Of a stretch of DNA of 64,000 bases, positions 57,690 through 64,000 are shown piece after piece (the first letter of the stretch is position 1; each line of letters starts with the position of its first letter). The position numbers and the translations under genes are program-made. Where the stretch lies: contig NZ_CP107960.1 in assembly GCF_036077095.1 (NCBI RefSeq), forward strand, positions 3,658,001 to 3,722,000. The letters run 5' to 3'. Source of the stretch: Streptomyces sp. NBC_00376. GTDB lineage: Bacteria; Actinomycetota; Actinomycetes; Streptomycetales; Streptomycetaceae. The notes beneath the pieces are model-generated. The model searched no databases. It was not told the DNA's origin and was given only the letters and a program-made list of their open reading frames with translations.

Positions 57690-59085
57690 CGTCAGCCTCC
57701 TTTCCGTCACTCGAATTTCCGTCACTCTGAGTATCCGACCCGCCACTGACAACGAGCTCCCGCTCGCCCCGCGGCCTGCGGCGCGGCACCGGCGGCAGGG
57801 TCTGTCCGGGCAGCGGCGGCACCGGGAACCCGCCCGCCATCGGGTCGAACGGCGGCTTCGGTCCGGCCTCCGTCTCGGCGGCCCGGCCCTTCTTGTCGCG
57901 GAAGATGTCGGCGACGAAGGAGATCAGCAGGATCGCGATCACGGCCCCGGCCACGTACAGCACGATCCTCGTGAAGTCGTAGCCCTCGTTGCGCAGCGCC
58001 CGCACCGTCGCGACCAGCATCAGCCAGACCACGGAGACCGGGATCAGGACCTTCCAGCCGAGTTTCATCAGCTGGTCGTAACGGACCCGGGGCAGCGTGC
58101 CGCGCAGCCAGATGAAGAAGAACAGCAGCAGCTGGACCTTGAGGACGAACCAGAGCATCGGCCACCAGCCGTGGTTCGCGCCCTCCCAGAAGGTGCTGAT
58201 CGGCCACGGGGCCCGCCAGCCGCCCAGGAACAGGGTCGTGGCGACCGCCGAGACGGTGACCATGTTGACGTACTCGGCGAGCATGAACATCGCGAACTTG
58301 ATCGACGAGTACTCGGTGTTGAAGCCGCCGACCAGGTCGCCCTCGGACTCCGGCATGTCGAACGGGGCGCGGTTGGTCTCGCCGACCATCGTGACGATGT
58401 AGATGATGAACGAGACCGGCAGCAGCAGGATGAACCAGCGGTCCTGCTGCGCCTCCACGATCTTCGAGGTCGACATCGACCCGGAGTAGAGGAAGACCGA
58501 GGCGAACGCGGCGCCCATCGCGATCTCGTAGCTGATCATCTGCGCGCAGGAGCGCAGACCGCCCAGGAGCGGGTACGTCGACCCGGACGACCAGCCGGCC
58601 AGCACGATGCCGTAGATCCCGACCGAGGCGACGGCGAGGATGTAGAGCATCGCGATCGGCAGGTCGGTGAGCTGCATCGTGGTGCGGTGCCCGAAGATCG
58701 AGACCTCGTTGCCGGACGGGCCGAACGGGATCACGGCGATCGCCATGAACGCCGGGATGGCGGCGACGATCGGCGCGAGCACGTACACGACCTTGTCGGC
58801 CCGCTTGACGACCAGGTCCTCCTTCAGCATCAGCTTGATGCCGTCGGCGAGCGACTGGAGCATGCCCCAGGGACCGTGCCGGTTGGGGCCGATGCGCAGC
58901 TGCATCCAGGCGACGACCTTGCGCTCCCACACGATGGAGAAGAGCACGGTCACCATCAGGAACGCGAAGCAGAACACCGCCTTGATGACGACGAGCCACC
59001 ACGGGTCGGTGCCGAACATCGACAGATCCTCGGCGGCGAGCACCGCACCGTGCGGTGCCGCGGCCAGTTGAGCGAAGGCACTCAC
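57682..59085 (-). CDS. nuoH: NADH-quinone oxidoreductase subunit H (NuoH1)
   Basis: Quinone-chamber membrane subunit, 467 residues. Signatures: [29 protein letters not shown] loop, [27 protein letters not shown] (in segments) and the eight-helix core. About 70 extra residues at the C-terminus ([20 protein letters not shown] and an Arg-rich, then Ser/Asp tail) are cytoplasmic and Pro-rich, as in other actinobacterial NuoH. GTG 59085 overlaps the nuoG1 stop. Confidence 0.96.
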   Translation of the reverse strand: MSAFAQLAAAPHGAVLAAEDLSMFGTDPWWLVVIKAVFCFAFLMVTVLFSIVWERKVVAWMQLRIGPNRHGPWGMLQSLADGIKLMLKEDLVVKRADKVVYVLAPIVAAIPAFMAIAVIPFGPSGNEVSIFGHRTTMQLTDLPIAMLYILAVASVGIYGIVLAGWSSGSTYPLLGGLRSCAQMISYEIAMGAAFASVFLYSGSMSTSKIVEAQQDRWFILLLPVSFIIYIVTMVGETNRAPFDMPESEGDLVGGFNTEYSSIKFAMFMLAEYVNMVTVSAVATTLFLGGWRAPWPISTFWEGANHGWWPMLWFVLKVQLLLFFFIWLRGTLPRVRYDQLMKLGWKVLIPVSVVWLMLVATVRALRNEGYDFTRIVLYVAGAVIAILLISFVADIFRDKKGRAAETEAGPKPPFDPMAGGFPVPPLPGQTLPPVPRRRPRGERELVVSGGSDTQSDGNSSDGKEADGV

Positions 59086-61613
59086 GCCCCCACCTCCGGT
59101 GTGACGTCGGGAGTACCCGGTGCGGCGGGACCGATCCGGACCAGACCGCCGGGCCGGGCACCGGTGTCGGCCGGAACGCCCCGCCCGGCGGAGTTCAGCG
59201 GCACCCAGACCACCCGGTCCGGCATGTCGGTGACCTTCAACGGGAATGCGACGCTGCCCGCCGGGCCGGTGACGGCCAGCAGATCGCCGTCCTTCACACC
59301 CGTCTCGGCGGCGGTGGCCGCGGAGAGCCGGGCGACCACGGCGTGCCGGGTACCGGCCAGCGCCTCGTCGCCCTCCTGGAGCCGGCCCAGGTCGAGCAGC
59401 ATCCGGTGGCCCGCGAGGATCGCCTCGCCGTCGCCGGGCCTGGGCAGCGGCCGCGCCGGCTCGTTCGGGTCGGTGGCGTGCGTACCGGTCCAGCCGCCGA
59501 GCCGGTCCAGCTCACGGCGTACGGACTTCAGGTCCGGCAGCGCGAAGTGACTGACCACATCAGCGCCTCCGGCGCGGGCCATCTCGTCGGCCAGCATGTG
59601 CAGCACCCGGGCGTCGCCCGGCGCGAGCGTGCGCGTCATCTGCTCGGGCTTCAGCGCCGCCTCGAACATCCGCGCCCGGCCCTCCCAATTAAGGAACGTC
59701 CCGGACTTCTCGGCCACCGCGGCAACCGGGAAGACCACGTCGGCGCGGTCGGTGACCTCGTTCGGCCGCTGCTCCAGGGAGACCAGGAAGCCGACCTGGT
59801 CCAGCGCCTCCAGGGCCCGTGCCGGGTTCGGCAGGTCCACGGTCTGGACCCCGGCGACGACCAGCGCGCCCAGTTCGCCGGTGGCCGCGGCCTCGACGAT
59901 CTGGCCGGTGTCGCGGCCGAAGCGGGACGGGAGTTCGGCGACGCCCCAGGCGGCCGCCACCTCGTCCCTGGCCCGCGGGTCGGTCGCCGGACGGCCGCCG
60001 GGCAGCAGCGACGGGAGCGCGCCCGCCTCCACCGCGCCGCGCTCGCCGGCCCTGCGCGGGATCCACACCAGCGCGGCCCCGGTCGCGGTCGCCGTCCGTA
60101 CCGCGGCGGTGAGCCCGCCCGGCACCCCGGCCAGCCGCTCGCCGACCACGATCACGGCGCCCTCGCTCCGCAGCGCCTCGGCAGCCGCGGCTCCGTCGCC
60201 GTCGAGTCCGACGCCGCCCGCGATCGCGTCCAGCCACTCGGTCTCGGTGCCGGGAGCGGCGGCCAGCAGCGTGCCGCCCGCCTTCTCCAGGCCCCGGGTG
60301 GCGTGCGAGGCGACGGCGTAGGTGCGCTGTCCGTGCTTGCGGTTCGCCTTGCGCAGCCGCAGGAAGACGCCGGGCGCCTCCTCCTCCGATTCGAACCCGA
60401 CCAGCAGCACCGTCGGGGCCTTCTCCAGCGAGGTGTACGTGACACCCGCGCCGTCCAGGTCCCGGCCGCGCCCGGCCACGCGGGCGGCCAGGAAGTCGGC
60501 CTCCTCGCTGCTGTGGACCCGGGCCCGGAAGTCGATGTCGTTGGTGTCCAGCGCGATCCGGGCGAACTTGCTGTACGCGTAGGCGTCCTCGACGGTCAGC
60601 CGGCCGCCGGTGAGCACCCCGGTCCGGCCGCGCGCGGCGGAGAGGCCGGCGGCCGCGGCGGCCAGCGCCTCGGGCCAGCCCGCGGGTTCCAGGACGCCGT
60701 CCGCGTTGCGTACCAGCGGAGTGGTGAGCCGGTCCCGCTGCTGCGCGTAGCGGAAGCCGAAGCGGCCCTTGTCGCAGACCCACTCCTCGTTGACCTCGGG
60801 GTCGTTGGCGGCGAGCCGCCGCATGACCTTGCCGCGCCGGTGGTCGGTGCGGGTCGCGCAGCCGCCCGCGCAGTGCTCGCAGACCGACGGCGAGGAGACC
60901 AGGTCGAAGGGACGGGAGCGGAATCGGTACGCCGCCGAGGTCAGCGCCCCGACCGGGCAGATCTGGATGGTGTTCCCGGAGAAGTACGACTCGAACGGGT
61001 CGCCCTCGCCGGTACCGACCTGCTGGAGCGCGCCGCGCTCGATCAGCTCGATCATCGGGTCGCCCGCCACCTGGTTGGAGAACCGGGTGCAGCGCGCGCA
61101 GAGCACGCACCGCTCACGGTCCAGCAGCACCTGGGTGGAGATCGGGACGGGCTTCTCGTACGTCCGCTTCTTGCCGTCGAAGCGGGAGTCCGCGTCGCCG
61201 TGCGACATCGCCTGGTTCTGGAGCGGGCACTCGCCGCCCTTGTCGCAGACCGGGCAGTCCAGCGGGTGGTTGATGAGCAGCAGCTCCATCACACCCTTCT
61301 GGGCCTTCTCGGCGACCGGCGAGGTGAGCTGCGACCTGACGACCATGCCGTCGGTGCAGGTGATGGTGCAGGACGCCATCGGCTTGCGCTGGCCCTCGAC
61401 CTCGACGATGCACTGGCGGCAGGCGCCGACCGGGTCGAGGAGCGGGTGGTCGCAGAAGCGCGGGATCTCGATGCCGAGGAGTTCGGCGGCCCGGATGACC
61501 AGGGTGCCCTTGGGCACGCTGATCTCGATGCCGTCGATGGTCAGCGTGACCAGGTCCTCGGGCGGGATGGCCGCCTCGCCGCCCCCGGAGGGCGCACTCG
61601 TGGTGACTGTCAT
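59082..61613 (-). CDS. nuoG: NADH-quinone oxidoreductase subunit G (NuoG)
   Basis: Largest peripheral subunit, 843 residues, electron relay between NuoF and NuoI. N-terminal [2Fe-2S] domain ([16 protein letters not shown]), the HxxxCxxC-type and [4Fe-4S] ligands in [18 protein letters not shown] and [10 protein letters not shown], an additional [14 protein letters not shown] cluster (N7-type, about 265-300), then the molybdopterin-oxidoreductase-like domain without cofactor. ATG 61613 overlaps the nuoF stop (ATGA). There is no counterpart in the nuo2 operon. Confidence 0.96.
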   Translation of the reverse strand: MTVTTSAPSGGGEAAIPPEDLVTLTIDGIEISVPKGTLVIRAAELLGIEIPRFCDHPLLDPVGACRQCIVEVEGQRKPMASCTITCTDGMVVRSQLTSPVAEKAQKGVMELLLINHPLDCPVCDKGGECPLQNQAMSHGDADSRFDGKKRTYEKPVPISTQVLLDRERCVLCARCTRFSNQVAGDPMIELIERGALQQVGTGEGDPFESYFSGNTIQICPVGALTSAAYRFRSRPFDLVSSPSVCEHCAGGCATRTDHRRGKVMRRLAANDPEVNEEWVCDKGRFGFRYAQQRDRLTTPLVRNADGVLEPAGWPEALAAAAAGLSAARGRTGVLTGGRLTVEDAYAYSKFARIALDTNDIDFRARVHSSEEADFLAARVAGRGRDLDGAGVTYTSLEKAPTVLLVGFESEEEAPGVFLRLRKANRKHGQRTYAVASHATRGLEKAGGTLLAAAPGTETEWLDAIAGGVGLDGDGAAAAEALRSEGAVIVVGERLAGVPGGLTAAVRTATATGAALVWIPRRAGERGAVEAGALPSLLPGGRPATDPRARDEVAAAWGVAELPSRFGRDTGQIVEAAATGELGALVVAGVQTVDLPNPARALEALDQVGFLVSLEQRPNEVTDRADVVFPVAAVAEKSGTFLNWEGRARMFEAALKPEQMTRTLAPGDARVLHMLADEMARAGGADVVSHFALPDLKSVRRELDRLGGWTGTHATDPNEPARPLPRPGDGEAILAGHRMLLDLGRLQEGDEALAGTRHAVVARLSAATAAETGVKDGDLLAVTGPAGSVAFPLKVTDMPDRVVWVPLNSAGRGVPADTGARPGGLVRIGPAAPGTPDVTPEVGA

Positions 61614-62986
61614 GCGTTCACCCCCTGGTGAGCGTTCTTGTCGTCGGCCCAGACGGTCGACCTGGCGGGATCGAAGGGGCAGCCCTTGCCCGTGATGTGC
61701 TGCTCGTACTCCTCGCGGAAGTACTTCAGCGAGGAGAAGATCGGCGAGGCGGCGCCGTCGCCGAGGGCGCAGAAGGACTTGCCGTTGATGTTGTCGGCGA
61801 TGTCGTTCAGCTTGTCGAGGTCGGACATCTGGCCCTTGCCGGCCTCGATGTCGCGGAGCAACTGGACGAGCCAGTAGGTGCCTTCGCGGCAGGGCGTGCA
61901 CTTGCCGCAGGACTCGTGGGCGTAGAACTCGGTCCAGCGGGTGACGGCCCGCACCACGCAGGTGGTCTCGTCGAAGCACTGGAGCGCCTTGGTGCCGAGC
62001 ATGGATCCGGCGGCGCCGACGCCCTCGTAGTCGAGCGGTACGTCGAGGTGCTCGTCGGTGAACATCGGGGTCGACGAGCCGCCCGGCGTCCAGAACTTCA
62101 GCCGGTGGCCGGGGCGCATCCCGCCGCTCATGTCGAGCAGCTGGCGCAGCGTGATGCCGAGCGGGGCCTCGTACTGGCCGGGGCCCGCGACGTGCCCGCT
62201 GAGCGAGTACAGCGTGAAGCCCGGGGACTTCTCGCTGCCCATCGACTTGAACCAGTCCTTGCCCCGGTTCAGGATCGCGGGAACCGAGGCGATGGACTCG
62301 ACGTTGTTCACCACAGTGGGGCAGGCGTACAGACCGGCGACCGCGGGGAAGGGAGGTCGCAGCCGGGGCTGGCCACGCCGTCCTTCGAGAGAGTCGAGCA
62401 GCGCGGTTTCCTCACCACAGATGTACGCGCCGGCACCGGCGTGCACCGTGAGTTCCAGATCGAGCCCTGAGCCCAGGATGTTCGTCCCCAGATAACCCGC
62501 CTCGTACGCCTCTCGTACGGCCTCGTGCAGACGTCGCAGCACGGGGACGACCTCACCGCGCAAGTAGATGAACGCGTGCGACGAACGGATCGCGTAACAG
62601 GCGATCACGATGCCCTCGATGAGGCTGTGCGGGTTGGCGAACAGGAGCGGGATGTCCTTGCAGGTGCCCGGTTCCGATTCGTCGGCGTTGACGACCAGAT
62701 AGTGCGGTTTGCCGTCGCCCTGCGGGATGAACTGCCACTTCATCCCGGTGGGGAAGCCCGCGCCGCCGCGGCCGCGCAGACCGGAGTCCTTGACGTAGGC
62801 GATCAGGTCGTCCGGCGCCATGGCGAGGGCCTTGCGCAGTCCCTCGTATCCCTCGTGGCGGTGGTAGGTGTCCAGGGTCCAGGATTCCGGCTCGTCCCAG
62901 AAGGCGGAGAGGACGGGGGCGAGCAGCTTCTCGGGGCTGTCCCCGTTGCCGCTTCCGTTGTCGTTGATCTCGGTCGTCAACGTCAT
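61610..62986 (-). CDS. nuoF: NADH-quinone oxidoreductase subunit F (NuoF)
   Basis: NADH- and FMN-binding subunit, 458 residues. NADH motif [16 protein letters not shown] motif [18 protein letters not shown], and the [4Fe-4S] N3 ligands [12 protein letters not shown] plus the later cysteine in SFCALGDGA are intact. The start is ATG 62986, 7 bases after GGAGG; GTG 62989 immediately upstream is an alternative. Electron entry point for the whole complex. Confidence 0.96.
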   Translation of the reverse strand: MTLTTEINDNGSGNGDSPEKLLAPVLSAFWDEPESWTLDTYHRHEGYEGLRKALAMAPDDLIAYVKDSGLRGRGGAGFPTGMKWQFIPQGDGKPHYLVVNADESEPGTCKDIPLLFANPHSLIEGIVIACYAIRSSHAFIYLRGEVVPVLRRLHEAVREAYEAGYLGTNILGSGLDLELTVHAGAGAYICGEETALLDSLEGRRGQPRLRPPFPAVAGLYACPTVVNNVESIASVPAILNRGKDWFKSMGSEKSPGFTLYSLSGHVAGPGQYEAPLGITLRQLLDMSGGMRPGHRLKFWTPGGSSTPMFTDEHLDVPLDYEGVGAAGSMLGTKALQCFDETTCVVRAVTRWTEFYAHESCGKCTPCREGTYWLVQLLRDIEAGKGQMSDLDKLNDIADNINGKSFCALGDGAASPIFSSLKYFREEYEQHITGKGCPFDPARSTVWADDKNAHQGVNA

Positions 62987-63792
62987 CACTCCCCCTCCTC
63001 GGCGGTCGGGCCGGTCGGCTGGTCCGGGTCCTGCGGGGCGGTGTGGCCGGAATCGCCGTGCGGGCGCTCGCCGCGAGGGGCGACGACGCGCGGGTGCGGC
63101 TCCTCGCCCTTGGCGAGGCGGAGGCCGATCAGCGAGGCGGGGCCCGCGCCGCCGGACGCCTCGACGGCGCCGGGGCGCTCGTCGGGGAAGCCGGCCAGGA
63201 TGCGGGCGGTCTCCTTGTACGAGCAGAGCGGGGCGCCGCGGGTGGGTTCGACGGTGCGCCCGGCGATCAGGTCGTCGACCAGGCGGGTCGCGCTCTCGGG
63301 CGTCTGGTTGTCGAAGAACTCCCAGTTGACCATCACCACGGGGGCGAAGTCGCAGGCCGCGTTGCACTCGATGTGTTCGAGCGTGATCTTTCCGTCCTCG
63401 GTCGTCTCGTCGTTGCCGACGCCGAGGTGCTCCTTGAGCCGGTCGAAGATCGCGTCGCCGCCCATCACCGCGCAGAGCGTGTTGGTGCAGACGCCGACCT
63501 GGTAGTCGCCGCTGGGCCTGCGCCGGTACATCGTGTAGAAGGTGGCGACCGCGGTGACCTCGGCGGTGGTGAGGCCGAGCAGCTCGGCGCAGAACGCCAT
63601 GCCCGTACGGGAGACGTAGCCCTCCTCGGACTGCACCAGGTGCAGCAGGGGCAGCAGGGCGGAGCGGCTGCCGGGGTAGCGGGCGATCACCTCCTTCGCG
63701 TCCGCTTCGAGCCTGGCGCGCACCTCGGCCGGGTAGGCGGGGGCGGGGAGCTGCGGCATCCCCAGACTGACTTCCTGACGTGCTTCGGTCAC
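62986..63792 (-). CDS. nuoE: NADH-quinone oxidoreductase subunit E (NuoE)
   Basis: [2Fe-2S] thioredoxin-like subunit partner of NuoF, 268 residues. Ligands: CTNTLC and [10 protein letters not shown] (two pairs). The last 80 residues form a Pro/Gly-rich tail ([19 protein letters not shown]) typical of actinobacteria. GTG 63792 overlaps the nuoD stop as GTGA. Confidence 0.95.
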   Translation of the reverse strand: MTEARQEVSLGMPQLPAPAYPAEVRARLEADAKEVIARYPGSRSALLPLLHLVQSEEGYVSRTGMAFCAELLGLTTAEVTAVATFYTMYRRRPSGDYQVGVCTNTLCAVMGGDAIFDRLKEHLGVGNDETTEDGKITLEHIECNAACDFAPVVMVNWEFFDNQTPESATRLVDDLIAGRTVEPTRGAPLCSYKETARILAGFPDERPGAVEASGGAGPASLIGLRLAKGEEPHPRVVAPRGERPHGDSGHTAPQDPDQPTGPTAEEGE

Positions 63793-64000
63793 CGGTCGAC
63801 GCCTCCCATCACGGGGTCGATGGACGCGACGGCGACGATGACGTCGGCGACCTGGCCGCCCTCGCACATCGCCGCCATGGCCTGGAGGTTGGTGAAGGAC
63901 GGGTCACGGAAGTGGACCCGGTAGGGGCGGGTGCCGCCGTCCGAGACGACGTGCACGCCGAGTTCGCCCTTGGGCGACTCGACCGCGGTGTACGCCTGCC
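63789..64000 (-). CDS. nuoD: NADH-quinone oxidoreductase subunit D (NuoD), N-terminal part outside window
   Basis: Only the C-terminal 69 residues are inside the window, running off the right edge. They read ...[18 protein letters not shown], then [16 protein letters not shown] and end [11 protein letters not shown], the characteristic NuoD/49-kDa C-terminus near the quinone site. The stop overlaps nuoE. It shows that the right-hand operon continues as a full nuo set, whereas the left-hand nuo2 operon has no nuoD. Confidence 0.95.
   Translation of the reverse strand, partial: QAYTAVESPKGELGVHVVSDGGTRPYRVHFRDPSFTNLQAMAAMCEGGQVADVIVAVASIDPVMGGVDR

Overview
The window is high-GC actinobacterial chromosome: strong G/C bias at third codon positions, many GTG starts, one TTG start, and 4-base stop/start overlaps throughout. 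Gene content and order (full nuo operon, partial second nuo operon, KorAB, paired histidine kinases with a LuxR-type regulator) fit Streptomyces or a close relative. From general knowledge, S. coelicolor carries a comparable pair of nuo loci. No rRNA, tRNA, CRISPR array, integrase or transposase was seen.

Layout. 1-3.6 kb: direct DNA-alkylation repair pair (MGMT fragment and AlkB), small membrane proteins (GlsB-like, YccF), HtpX protease and an MscL channel with a zinc-ribbon tail. 3.6-13.7 kb (minus strand): second, incomplete complex I operon nuoA-B-C-H-I-J-K-L-M-N, lacking D, E, F and G, with unusual tails on NuoC, NuoI and NuoK. 13.8-17.4 kb: two paralogous sensor histidine kinases and a LuxR-family response regulator. 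A 290-bp kinase-core segment is almost identical between the two kinases, and both are preceded by a GGGG-N4-CCCC palindrome; the first palindrome lies between nuoA2 and kinase 1. 17.8-20.8 kb: 2-oxoacid:ferredoxin oxidoreductase KorA-KorB. 20.9-28 kb: APC permease, a divergent HxlR regulator/QorB-like reductase pair with a nested operator, RarD-like transporter, FAD monooxygenase and SGNH lipase. 28.4-33.7 kb: urease cluster ureAB-ureC-ureF-ureG-ureD whose structural subunits carry large insertions, including a cysteine cluster between the gamma and beta parts, with the catalytic residues retained.

33.8-50.6 kb: a small secreted protein, a deazaflavin-reductase/hemerythrin fusion, a HAD phosphatase, a hypothetical protein, TetR plus ABC exporter, a LolA-like lipoprotein-sorting fold protein, long-chain polyprenyl diphosphate synthase, POT peptide transporter, S15-type hydrolase, fumarylacetoacetase coupled to a GPP34 protein, a Uma2 nuclease-fold protein and RecQ. 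50.7-64 kb (minus strand): the canonical nuo operon from nuoN back to the 3' end of nuoD, continuing past the window edge.

How it fits together: the polyprenyl synthase (41.1-42.1 kb) probably makes the menaquinone side chain used by complex I. The full nuo operon supplies the NADH module that the second operon lacks. KorAB makes reduced ferredoxin from 2-oxoacids, so the partial complex might accept electrons from ferredoxin or borrow NuoD from the full set; this is inference. Starts were chosen from ribosome-binding sites, family alignment remembered from experience and overlaps; no database search was possible.
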